This document shows, piece by piece, positions 16,606 through 23,337 of a DNA stretch of 42,809 bases. Each line of letters opens with the position of its first letter. Positions within the stretch are counted from its first letter, which is position 1. A program made the translations under genes and the position numbers. Under the pieces are notes generated by a model. The model saw only the letters and a program-made list of their open reading frames with translations. It searched no databases and was not told where the DNA came from. The stretch covers positions 1 through 42,809 of the forward strand of contig CAMAWD010000054.1 of assembly GCA_945861785.1 (NCBI GenBank), read 5' to 3'. This DNA comes from Rhodoferax sp. OV413. GTDB lineage: Bacteria; Pseudomonadota; Gammaproteobacteria; Burkholderiales; Burkholderiaceae_C.

Positions 16606-17553
16606 ATGATTCCAAAAAGCGAAGTGCCCGACGCAGCCGTCCAGGCGAGCGGCAGCGTGGCCCAACGCACCATTGCCGTCGTCGGTGACGCCTGGACGTT
16701 GCGCATCCTGCGTTCGGTGTTTCGGGGCCAGCGCCGCCACGGGGAGTTCGTCAAAGAGTTCGGTGTGTCGCGCGCCGTCTTGTCCGACCGGCTCGCCCGG
16801 CTGGTGGGCTACGGCGTGCTGGAGCGGGCGGTGCTGGACGGCAGCCATCCCGAATACCGCCTGACCGAACGCGGCCTCGACCTGTGGTCGCTGTTTCTGG
16901 CCATGTGGCAGTGGGAAATCGACTGGGGCACGGCACGCGACCCCGACACCTGGGCGCCCGACCTGCCACGCTCGCAGGTCTCCCATTCGGTGTGTGGTCA
17001 CCCGATGCGGCCGCAGTTGCGTTGCCTGGCTTGCCGGCAACTGGTGCTGCCCTTCGATACCCGGGCCGAGCCCTCCATGCAAGACCCCGCCCGTGCCGTT
17101 TCGCAGGTGCCAGTCTCATCGGGCTTTCGCAAGGCCCGCGCCAGTGCCGAACCGGCGGCGCGCACGCAGCGCCTGTCGCGCATCATCGGCGACCGCTGGA
17201 ACAGCGCGGTGGTGGCAGCCGCCTTTCGGGGTACACGCCTGTTTGCGCGTTTCGAGGCAGAACTGAAGATCGGCCCGGCGCAACTCAGCGATCGGCTGGC
17301 CGAACTGCAGCAACTGGGGATCCTGCGCACGCGGGTGCTCGCTGGTGCACGCCTGGAATACCGGCTGACGCAAGCGGGCATCGCGTTGTTCCCGATGACA
17401 CTCGAGTTGGTGCGCTGGGGCAATCGCTGGTTGTCGGAGGGTGCCGACCCGCTGGCCGTGCGCCACCTGCCGTGCGGCAGCGTGTTGCAGGCCCGCTGGC
17501 ATTGCGGGCACTGCGTGCAGGAGCTGGCGCGGGACGCAGTGCGGTTTACCTGA
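16606..17553 (+). CDS. Tandem HxlR-type transcriptional regulator
   Basis: A 315-residue protein with two fused HxlR winged-helix units; ordinary HxlR proteins have about 100-150 residues and act as dimers. Unit one spans about 17-110 (GDAWTLRILRSVFRG, then LSDRLARLVGYGVL and the wing YRLTERG). Unit two spans about 186-275 (GDRWNSAVVAAAFRG, LSDRLAELQQLGIL, YRLTQAG). Each is followed by a Cys pattern of the same spacing, C130-x9-C140-x2-C143 and C290-x9-C300-x2-C303, suggesting two small metal-binding knuckles. The protein can thus present both DNA-reading heads in one chain. It is divergent from the thiolase operon and likely regulates it through the inverted repeat at 16487-16511; the effector is unknown. 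Confidence 0.85.
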   Translation: MIPKSEVPDAAVQASGSVAQRTIAVVGDAWTLRILRSVFRGQRRHGEFVKEFGVSRAVLSDRLARLVGYGVLERAVLDGSHPEYRLTERGLDLWSLFLAMWQWEIDWGTARDPDTWAPDLPRSQVSHSVCGHPMRPQLRCLACRQLVLPFDTRAEPSMQDPARAVSQVPVSSGFRKARASAEPAARTQRLSRIIGDRWNSAVVAAAFRGTRLFARFEAELKIGPAQLSDRLAELQQLGILRTRVLAGARLEYRLTQAGIALFPMTLELVRWGNRWLSEGADPLAVRHLPCGSVLQARWHCGHCVQELARDAVRFT

Positions 17554-17645
17554 GCATCGTTTTGCATTTGCCAGAGATCGAAGCGGCCTTGACCTTGAAT
17601 ATGCCCTGCCTCAGGCTCTCGGCCTTGCGGCCTGGGGGCTGGGGA

Positions 17646-18167
17646 TCAGTCATGGAACAGACCGGCGATGGTTTTCATGGGCAGGAACAGGCGGCGTGGT
17701 TGCTGCTGCAGAGGCAAGAAGCTGAAATGCCGGTAAAAGGTTTCCGCCGCTTCGTCCTTGGCATCGACCAGCACGGCCATCGCTGCAATGTTGACTGCGG
17801 CTTCAAGGCTGCGACGCAACGCGTCCAGCAACAGCAACTGTCCAACCCCCTTGCCCTTCATGTTTTGGTCGACGGCCAGCCGACCAATCAGCGTCACCGG
17901 TAGTTGCGGATAACGAGGCAGCTTTTTGGCCAGGGTGGCGGGCAGTTCGCTGGCGTTTACCAACGATGCGCAGAGCGTGTAGTACCCGAGAACCCGTAAC
18001 CCGGGTGGCTCGACCAGGACAAAAGCCGCGGCGACTCTTTTCTCGGTGTCTTGACGGGCCTGCTGGTGCAGGTAACGATCAAGCGCCGCGCTGCCGCAAT
18101 TGAAAGTGGCGCGGTCGTGGGTTTTGCCGAGTACCGCAATGCGATACGGCGTGCCAGGCGCGGGCAA
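17646..18167 (-). CDS. GNAT acetyltransferase toxin (TacT/AtaT-like)
   Basis: A 173-residue GNAT N-acetyltransferase of the toxin type, which acetylates the amino group of charged tRNAs and blocks translation. Family features are the N-terminal FNCGSAALDRYLHQQARQD block, GYYTLCASLV, and the acetyl-CoA loop GRLAVDQNMKGKGVGQLLL. The later Tyr in AETFYRHFSF corresponds to the general-acid region of GNATs. It begins with a TTG that follows directly on the stop codon of the DUF1778 antitoxin gene (TGATTG), so the two are coupled; no ATG in frame would keep the full N-terminus. Together they form a type II toxin-antitoxin module. Confidence 0.88.
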   Translation of the reverse strand: MPAPGTPYRIAVLGKTHDRATFNCGSAALDRYLHQQARQDTEKRVAAAFVLVEPPGLRVLGYYTLCASLVNASELPATLAKKLPRYPQLPVTLIGRLAVDQNMKGKGVGQLLLLDALRRSLEAAVNIAAMAVLVDAKDEAAETFYRHFSFLPLQQQPRRLFLPMKTIAGLFHD

Positions 18168-18467
18168 TCACAGCCCCAACTGTTTTCGGTAGGTCGCTGC
18201 GGCCTTGCGCAGACGCGCATTCGGCGGCGGTGGATCGAGCAAAGCACCCACGAACGCAATCTGTTCGGCGCGGCCCAGCCGGATGGTCTCGTGTTCCTGG
18301 ATGATGCGGCTGGCCGCCTCTTGGGCGCTGGCGACGACAAACTCACTCAGGGTGCGCCCTGACAGGGTGGCGGCCTGCTGCAGTACGATCTTTTGTTGCA
18401 CCGAGATACGGGCTTCCAGGCGCGCACCCCGCAACTTGTCAGCGGCTTCCGGCGTGGTGGATTGCAT
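18168..18467 (-). CDS. DUF1778 ribbon-helix-helix antitoxin
   Basis: A 99-residue antitoxin of the DUF1778 family, the usual partner of GNAT toxins. The RHH part is LEARISVQQKIVLQQAATLSGRTLSEFVV, followed by an amphipathic helix and a C-terminal tail that binds the toxin. The ATG at 18467 is preceded by AAGGAG with good spacing; a longer in-frame extension upstream is not needed. The protein should bind its own promoter, and ATGTACG repeats at 18516-18556 are the likely operator. Confidence 0.88.
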   Translation of the reverse strand: MQSTTPEAADKLRGARLEARISVQQKIVLQQAATLSGRTLSEFVVASAQEAASRIIQEHETIRLGRAEQIAFVGALLDPPPPNARLRKAAATYRKQLGL

Positions 18468-18515
18468 GGCGCAACTCCTTAGGGGCGGTGCAGGTGGATT
18501 CCTGGACCGTTTGCA

Positions 18516-18556
18516 ATGTACGCCAAATGTACGGATGGTGCAACGAATTGCGTACA
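18516..18556. promoter_or_regulatory. Likely autoregulatory operator of the GNAT/DUF1778 module
   Basis: ATGTACG occurs at 18516-18522 and again at 18527-18533, exactly one helical turn (11 bp) apart, and the inverted form CGTACA follows at 18551-18556. Spaced short repeats of this kind are typical binding sites for ribbon-helix-helix antitoxins. They lie about 50-90 bp before the antitoxin start. A clear -10/-35 pair is not obvious. Confidence 0.55.
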
Positions 18557-18659
18557 GAAATTCCGGCCGGAAAGATGCCGATCGATGCGACCAGGTGGCA
18601 CTCGCCACTCCGCGGATCAGGCGTACAACCTATCGCATTGGCCTCGACGGACCCACGGC

Positions 18660-18811
18660 GAGCACCGCCTGACCGAGCGCGGACTGGGCCCTTGGTCGCC
18701 GTTCCTGGCCTGCCGGCAACTGGTGCTGCCCTTCGATACCCGGGCCAAGTCCTGCCTGCAGGGCCCTGCCCGCGCCGGTTCGCTGGTGCCGGATTCATCA
18801 GGCTTTCGCAA
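18660..18811 (+). pseudogene. Decayed internal fragment of the HxlR regulator gene
   Basis: In one frame this reads EHRLTERGLGPWSPFLA directly joined to CRQLVLPFDTRA and then a segment ending SSGFRN. The tandem HxlR protein at 16606 has EYRLTERGLDLWSLFLA, then about 42 residues, then CRQLVLPFDTRA and SSGFRK. The nucleotide match is close, including about 36 identical bases over the CRQLVLPFDTRA part. It is therefore a partial copy with an internal deletion. No start, no DNA-binding helix and no second unit remain. It marks duplication or recombination between the regulator locus and the toxin zone about 1.8 kb away. Confidence 0.8.
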
Positions 18812-18821
18812 CCCGCTGCGG

Positions 18822-19859
18822 TTATTGCCGCAACTGGGCAGCGTTCACAGCGCTGCTGGCACGCAACCCGGCACTGAGCGCCGGCAACCCGGCGGCACGC
18901 TGCCAATAAGTGGCGGCCCACGCGCGGGCCTGCGCGGCTTGCGCCTCGAAACCCGCCGGCTGCAGCATTGGTTGCACCGGGCCGGCGTCGAGTTCGCCCC
19001 CGTGGACGCCGGGGCGCCACAGCATCGGCAACATGTCGTAGACCGGTGTGGGAACCAGAATCGGGCGGCTCACGTCGTCGACAAAAAAAGACAGGTTGCC
19101 GAAGTGCATGTCGGTGTTGCCGATGTACTGCCCGAACAGGTAGGCGCTGGCAATGCTGCGCACTTGCGAGTTGGTCAGCATGCCCTGTGTGCACAGGCTC
19201 TCGGCGCTTGCCACCCAGTGGCGACGCGCACCCTGCACGAACGCGTCGTGCAAGGCCGATGCGGCGACCACATGGCGTTTGCCGGTTGCGCCGATCCTGT
19301 CAAAACGAAGCGACAGCAGGTAAGTGCGCCGCGGCGTGTGCACCAGCGTCGTCTGCGCGCTTGCGACGCCGTGCTCCCGCAGCACCTCCAGGGCCAGATG
19401 TTCCAGATGCAGCAGATCGTGCCAGCGCTCGCCGAACGGCGTGCCGCGCGGCGGGGTGAACTTGACGATGACCGGCATGCCATCGACCCGGGCAATGAAC
19501 TTGGGCTGTTCGCCTCCCGCAGACGAGCCCGCAGGCAACGCGTCCGAAGCGCGCTCGGCCAGGCGATCGAATGCAACTCCGTCATTGGCTGCGAGCGTGT
19601 CGTGGGATCCGGTCTGCAGGTTGGTCGCCCCCAGCGAAAACGCGCCAGGCGGGTCCGACAGGTGGTTTGCGGCCATGTACAGCGTCTGCAGCAGGCTCCA
19701 GTGCTCGGGGTCAGGCGAGAAATCCGGCCGCAAGCGGGCGAATTGCCGGCCGAGAAATCCCTGGGCTTGCAACGGCGACAACCACCAGGGCAGCGCCGCA
19801 TCTGCAAGCCATTGCTGTTGCCGCGGCCCGCGGACGTGCACCCTGTTGCCATGGAGCAT
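18822..19859 (-). CDS. HipA/YjjJ-type kinase toxin, probably N-terminally truncated
   Basis: A 345-residue HipA-fold protein, serine/threonine kinases acting as toxins. It matches the YjjJ subgroup through LPWWLSPLQAQGFLGRQF at 24-40. Kinase features are SSAGGEQPK (112-120, the Gly-rich loop), the ATP-site Lys in VIVKFT (K133), RFDRIG, the catalytic IGNTDMHFGNLSFF (D250, N255) and VYDMLPM (D275). YjjJ-type proteins are about 440 residues, so roughly 90-100 N-terminal residues, including a winged-helix part, are missing. In-frame codons upstream run only about 17 further to a TAG and do not supply it. No HipB-like antitoxin gene is adjacent. It may be a remnant or a short orphan kinase. Confidence 0.75.
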   Translation of the reverse strand: MLHGNRVHVRGPRQQQWLADAALPWWLSPLQAQGFLGRQFARLRPDFSPDPEHWSLLQTLYMAANHLSDPPGAFSLGATNLQTGSHDTLAANDGVAFDRLAERASDALPAGSSAGGEQPKFIARVDGMPVIVKFTPPRGTPFGERWHDLLHLEHLALEVLREHGVASAQTTLVHTPRRTYLLSLRFDRIGATGKRHVVAASALHDAFVQGARRHWVASAESLCTQGMLTNSQVRSIASAYLFGQYIGNTDMHFGNLSFFVDDVSRPILVPTPVYDMLPMLWRPGVHGGELDAGPVQPMLQPAGFEAQAAQARAWAATYWQRAAGLPALSAGLRASSAVNAAQLRQ

Positions 19860-19920
19860 CGTGAGCGACCCGAACGTCCAATTGATAAAGTCAAATATAT
19901 TGTGGAATAGCTAATGGATA

Positions 19921-19989
19921 CTTGGTCACCAGCCCACCATGCGCGGGGCCTTGGTGGTGGCCTTTGAAGGTCTGCTTTTCGCAGCAGAT
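19921..19989 (-). pseudogene. Fragment of a LivK-type substrate-binding protein gene
   Basis: The minus strand reads ICCEKQTFKGHHQGPAHGG over about 23 codons. The intact receptor at 32369-33535 ends with IFYEKQTFKGNHQGPEFVE, so this is a small piece of the C-terminal region of a Peripla_BP_6 receptor gene. The nucleotide similarity to 32443-32487 is about 80% by eye. Flanking codons do not continue the match. It lies just upstream of the truncated HipA gene and supports a history of recombination here. Confidence 0.65.
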
Positions 19990-20030
19990 CCGAAGCGGGC
20001 AGCGCGGGTGCGGGTGTGACGGGGGGGCGA

Positions 20031-21191
20031 TCAAGTCACCACGCTTGCCAGAGCATGCAATGGCACGGCGGTGATGCCTTGTGCGAGTGGCCAGGGGGCC
20101 GCTTGTTCATGTGCATGGCACACAACGTAGAGGTGATCCAGCGCCAGCGCCTGCTGTGCTGTGCGCATGGATGCGGTGACCTTTGGCGAGCGCGTCAGCT
20201 TCACTTCAAATCCCAGGCGCTGTGCGCCGCGCACCCACAAAAAGTCAAGCTCCGCACCCGAGTGCAGCGCCCAAAAGTAGCACTCATCTCGTTGAGCCTG
20301 GGTATGCCGAATGACTTCACCCAAAGCAAAACCTTCCCACGACGCGCCGCACTTTGGGTGCGAGAGCAGGTTGTTGTGATCGGTGATACCCAGCAAGCTG
20401 TGCAGCAGGCCGGTGTCGCTCAGGTACACCTTGGGGGCCTTGACTTCGCGCTTGCCCAGGTTGGCGTGCCAGGGGCGCAGCCGCCAGGCCATGAAGGTGC
20501 CTTCCAGAATGTCGAGGTAGCGCGACACGGTTTTGTCGGTCACACCCAGGGCACGGGCCAGCTCGCTGCCGTTCCAGGTTTGGGCGTGGTAATGCCCCAG
20601 CATGGTCCAGAAGCGGCGCAAGGTCAGCGCTGGCAGGTTGATGCCCAACTGTGGCAAGTCACGCTCCAGATAGGTGCGGATGAACGCCTCGCGCCAAGTC
20701 CGACTGGCCGCAATGTCGGGGGCCAGAAAGGCACGGGGAAACCCGCCGCGCAGCCACAAATCGTCCATCGCTGCTGGGGAGGCTTCCTCCAGGCTCAGCC
20801 CCCCCAGCTCGTGGAACACCACGCGCCCCGCCAAACTCTCGGAGGTGTTGCGCAGCAAGGCTGGGGCGGCGCTGCCCAGCAGCAGAAAGCGCGCGGGGGT
20901 TTCGGGCCGGTCTGCCAGCACCCGAAGCAAGGGAAAGAGTTGGGGTTGCGTCTGGATTTCATCCAGCACCACCAGCCCGGTCAGCGGACGCAACGCGAAC
21001 GAAGGGTCGCTCAAGCGCGCCAGATCGTCCGGGTCTTCCAGGTCGAAGTGGTGATGCGGCCCAGGCCATTCGGCCGCGAGTTGCCTGGCCAGTGTCGTTT
21101 TGCCCACTTGCCTGGGGCCCAGCAAGGCAAGCACCGGAAACTGTTCCAGCCCACGGAGGATACTTTGCAGGTGCCGTTCACGTCGGATCAT
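20031..21191 (-). CDS. AAA ATPase with DUF4143 domain
   Basis: A 386-residue P-loop ATPase of the ATPase/DUF4143 family. The Walker A motif GPRQVGKTT is at 25-33 and the Walker B motif LVVLDEIQ at 73-80. A sensor-type segment FLLLGSAAPALL follows, and then the C-terminal DUF4143 part from about 170 (RTYLERDLPQLG, ALGVTDKTVSRYLDIL, GFEVKL) with a winged-helix and a nuclease-like fold. ELDFLW and GFEVKLT resemble the Asp and ExK residues of a restriction-endonuclease-like core. Members are widespread, mobile and uncharacterised, often near toxin genes. It begins at the ATG at 21191. The neighbouring TA modules fit an accessory or defence setting, but its function is unknown. Confidence 0.87.
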   Translation of the reverse strand: MIRRERHLQSILRGLEQFPVLALLGPRQVGKTTLARQLAAEWPGPHHHFDLEDPDDLARLSDPSFALRPLTGLVVLDEIQTQPQLFPLLRVLADRPETPARFLLLGSAAPALLRNTSESLAGRVVFHELGGLSLEEASPAAMDDLWLRGGFPRAFLAPDIAASRTWREAFIRTYLERDLPQLGINLPALTLRRFWTMLGHYHAQTWNGSELARALGVTDKTVSRYLDILEGTFMAWRLRPWHANLGKREVKAPKVYLSDTGLLHSLLGITDHNNLLSHPKCGASWEGFALGEVIRHTQAQRDECYFWALHSGAELDFLWVRGAQRLGFEVKLTRSPKVTASMRTAQQALALDHLYVVCHAHEQAAPWPLAQGITAVPLHALASVVT

Positions 21192-21281
21192 GGCGCATGA
21201 TAATGCGAAATATCGGAGTTGCACTCCGACATTTCAAGAAAATTAGGTCGCAGATCTGGATCCGAACAGGGCGGGTTGGGT

Positions 21282-21392
21282 GTGCTGTTCGGGGCCAACA
21301 TCGAGGGGCCGCTCTCGCTCGACGAGATCGCTGCGCTGGTGGGCTTGTCGCGGCGCCAGATCGAGCGCCTGTTCAAGCGCTGCGTGGGGCAG
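21282..21392 (+). pseudogene. GlxA-type AraC regulator fragment (HTH only)
   Basis: The frame reads VLFGANIEGPLSLDEIAALV then GLSRRQIERLFKRCVGQ. This is the first helix-turn-helix of GlxA-family AraC regulators, normally preceded by an amidotransferase-like domain of about 190 residues and followed by a second HTH. Neither flank is present: the frame runs into unrelated sequence and stops at 21431. It is a dead fragment. Confidence 0.75.
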
Positions 21393-21477
21393 GCGCGCCG
21401 GGCGCATGCGTTGTCGGTGGGGGCGGCATAGTCCGGGCCGCAGTGCCCGCGCGGGCGCTCGTCAGCCGCGCGCGCAA

Positions 21478-21582
21478 CGCTTCACGCCGGAGCCGTATTT
21501 CGATTGGGATTCGTTCCAGGAGATCGTGCGGGAGCCGGTGCGGGTTGAATGCGCCGGGGCCGGGGTCTCCATTCACGCCTGA
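21478..21582 (+). pseudogene. Unrecognised C-terminal gene fragment
   Basis: About 34 codons ending in a TGA read RFTPEPYFDWDSFQEIVRE, then PVRVECAGAGVSIHA. The residue composition looks like a real protein C-terminus rather than chance frame, and upstream codons in this frame are arginine-rich nonsense. I do not recognise the family. A related-looking stretch (QEIVRGSVRFG) occurs at 30805-30843, at the other side of the low-GC island. Confidence 0.3.
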
Positions 21583-21609
21583 AATCTGCCGATGCATCCC
21601 GCCGTCGCC

Positions 21610-21624
21610 CGACCAAAGTGGTCG
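21610..21624. promoter_or_regulatory. Palindrome CGACCA-AAG-TGGTCG
   Basis: A perfect 6-bp inverted repeat with a 3-bp centre, about 155 bp before the lipocalin-like gene and just upstream of a TACTAT hexamer (21638-21643). Its ACCA/TGGT half-sites recall GntR/FCD-type operators. No GntR gene is in the window, so the regulator would be elsewhere. Confidence 0.35.
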
Positions 21625-21766
21625 AATTGGCGAGTGGTACTATCAAACGAAATCGTTGGAGTGTGTTTGTCGACACCGCCGGGTGTCTCCCGCAAAGACG
21701 GGTTTCTTCCAATGGTGGCACCCCAATATGTTCAACTGTCAAGTCAATAATCTTGGCGTCACCCTT

Positions 21767-22195
21767 ATGCACGCACCTGAAGTTGATCCCGTTGGCACCT
21801 GGGATCTGGTCGATTCTCTGGTCGAGAACTCCGTTACCGGCGAGGTCACACGCCCACGTGGCATACACCCCGGCGGGCGGCTGATCTACACCGCAGGGGG
21901 CGGCATGTGTGCCGTGGTAACGGCAGAAGGCAGGAAGCCGCTCGAAGGTAACGACGACATCGTCAAAGCGAGTGCTGATCTTTTTCACAGCGTCAATGCA
22001 TACGCCGGCACCTACACGGTGGCGGGCAGCACCGTCACGCATCAGGTTGAAGTCGCTTCCAACCCGGCGTGGATTGGAACGGCGCAGTTGAGGTACGTAT
22101 CAATGGAAGGTGACCGGCTGACCATTGACGCAAACATCACCCTGGCGGGTGCCGCATTGACCAAGGTCCGCTTGGTGTGGCGCCGGATCGGCTGA
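21767..22195 (+). CDS. Lipocalin-like domain protein
   Basis: A 142-residue protein of the lipocalin-like family (PF13924 type). The opening VGTWDLVDSLVENSVTGEV followed by HPGGRLIYTAGGGMCAVV matches the family's strand pattern of a TWxLV start and an L-I-Y-T-x-x-G hairpin. The end TLAGAALTKVRLVWRR also fits. There is no signal peptide, so it is probably cytoplasmic. The ATG at 21767 is taken because the domain starts right after it; an in-frame ATG at 21728 is possible, and neither has a strong ribosome site. It lies 52 bp upstream of the mandelate racemase homologue and is likely cotranscribed. Family members often sit in catabolic clusters, with ligand unknown. Confidence 0.75.
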   Translation: MHAPEVDPVGTWDLVDSLVENSVTGEVTRPRGIHPGGRLIYTAGGGMCAVVTAEGRKPLEGNDDIVKASADLFHSVNAYAGTYTVAGSTVTHQVEVASNPAWIGTAQLRYVSMEGDRLTIDANITLAGAALTKVRLVWRRIG

Positions 22196-22247
22196 TCCCT
22201 GCCCTCCATCGTCACGAGCATTGCATACTTTCGCAGAGGTGATATCG

Positions 22248-23330
22248 ATGTCAGGAATTCGCATTCGCAAGCTGCATGTTCGGCCTCTGAATTTCAAGCT
22301 GGACCGACCTTTGGAAACCGCAGGCGGTCAGATCGGGTCGTGGCCAGTGGTCATACTGGACATGCACACAGATGCCGGGATCGTTGGTGTAAGTTTTGTT
22401 GGCTGCTTCATGCCCATGTTGGTGAAGCCTGTCGTGTCGCTGCTTCAGGACATGGGCGCCATGATCGAGGGTGACGAATTGAGCCCAGTGAGCATCGAAG
22501 CGAAATTGCGAGCCAAGAGTCGACTCATCGGAACCCAGGGACCGATTGCGATGGCGGTGGCGATGATTGAGATCAGCGCTTGGGATGCCCTGTCAAAGGC
22601 CTCCAATCTGCCCCTGTGTCGGCTGCTTGGTGCCAAGCCACGGGCACACCCCGTCTACCTGACTATTCCGGCCATGACTCCATCACGAGTTCGGGAGCTC
22701 GCACAGAGGGCGCTTGAACTTCAATATGCGGGGGTGAAGTGCAAACTTGGGCATCCAGACCCGTCCAAGGATCTGGCGCTCATCGACGCGGTGCGAAGCG
22801 TTTGTGGCCCCAACTTTCCAATCATGGTTGATTACAACCAATCGCTTTCAGTACCAGATGCGATACAACGAATCCAAAGACTCGATGATATGGGGCTCGG
22901 CTGGATCGAGGAGCCCACAGACGCCATGAACGTGGAGGGCCATGTCAAAATTGCGAATGCCGTCAAGACGCCTGTTTCACTTGGCGAAAATTGGCACAAT
23001 CCGATGGAAGCCGCACGCGATATTCTTAGTGGGGCAGCGGATGTAGTCATGCCCGACGTACTCACAGTGGGTGGGATTTCTGCCTGGCTGAAATGCGCCG
23101 CCTTGGCTGAAATTCGGGGCATCCCCATATCTGCCCATAGTTACCCGGAAATCTCCACACAACTTTTGCCTCTGGCCGCAACGCCGCACTGGCTGGAGCA
23201 TGCGGAAATATTTGACAGTCTGTTTTTGAATCCGGTTCGGCCTGTCAATGGAAACCTGATTGCAACCGAGGACCCTGGGTGTGGTGTTGCATGGGATGAA
23301 AAGGTCGTGGCACGATCGGCTTGGACCTGA
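22248..23330 (+). CDS. Mandelate racemase homologue (enolase superfamily)
   Basis: A 360-residue enolase-superfamily enzyme of the mandelate racemase group, which abstracts a proton alpha to a carboxylate via an Mg-bound enolate. The residues align without shift on the well-studied Pseudomonas putida enzyme: K164 and K166 (KCK), metal ligands D195, E221 and E247, the D270/H297 dyad, and E317 (HWLEHAE). The surrounding text also matches (MVDYNQSL, WIEEPT, GENWH). K164-K166 plus H297 gives the two opposite-face bases needed for racemisation, so racemase activity on mandelate or a similar 2-hydroxy acid is well supported; epimerase or dehydratase activity remains possible. AGAGGTG precedes the ATG by six bases. 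No mandelate dehydrogenase is nearby. Confidence 0.85.
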   Translation: MSGIRIRKLHVRPLNFKLDRPLETAGGQIGSWPVVILDMHTDAGIVGVSFVGCFMPMLVKPVVSLLQDMGAMIEGDELSPVSIEAKLRAKSRLIGTQGPIAMAVAMIEISAWDALSKASNLPLCRLLGAKPRAHPVYLTIPAMTPSRVRELAQRALELQYAGVKCKLGHPDPSKDLALIDAVRSVCGPNFPIMVDYNQSLSVPDAIQRIQRLDDMGLGWIEEPTDAMNVEGHVKIANAVKTPVSLGENWHNPMEAARDILSGAADVVMPDVLTVGGISAWLKCAALAEIRGIPISAHSYPEISTQLLPLAATPHWLEHAEIFDSLFLNPVRPVNGNLIATEDPGCGVAWDEKVVARSAWT

Positions 23331-23337
23331 CCCTTCG

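Larger units (their letters stand above)
18468..18821. other. Intergenic stretch with TA promoter and HxlR fragment
   Basis: This 354-bp region holds the promoter and operator of the GNAT/DUF1778 module (18516-18556) and a decayed partial copy of the upstream HxlR gene (18660-18811). The DNA in between (about 18557-18659) shows no recognisable gene. The fragment abuts the 3' end of the HipA-type gene, so a recombination joint lies close to 18812-18821. Confidence 0.6.
21192..21766. other. Gene-fragment stretch at the left edge of the low-GC island
   Basis: This 575-bp stretch holds no complete gene. It contains a helix-turn-helix fragment of a GlxA/AraC regulator (21282-21392), an unrecognised C-terminal-looking fragment (21478-21582) and a 15-bp palindrome (21610-21624). 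Base composition shifts from GC-rich to clearly lower GC at about 21.6 kb, so the island boundary falls here. Confidence 0.55.

Noticed and set aside
17554-17645. Search for a terminator after the HxlR regulator gene
   Set aside because: Short GC-rich inverted pieces exist, but none is followed by a T-run on the correct strand, so no terminator is called.
20031-21191. DUF4143 ATPase considered as part of a defence system such as a restriction module
   Set aside because: No methylase, nuclease partner or known defence gene is adjacent; the toxin modules nearby are independent units.
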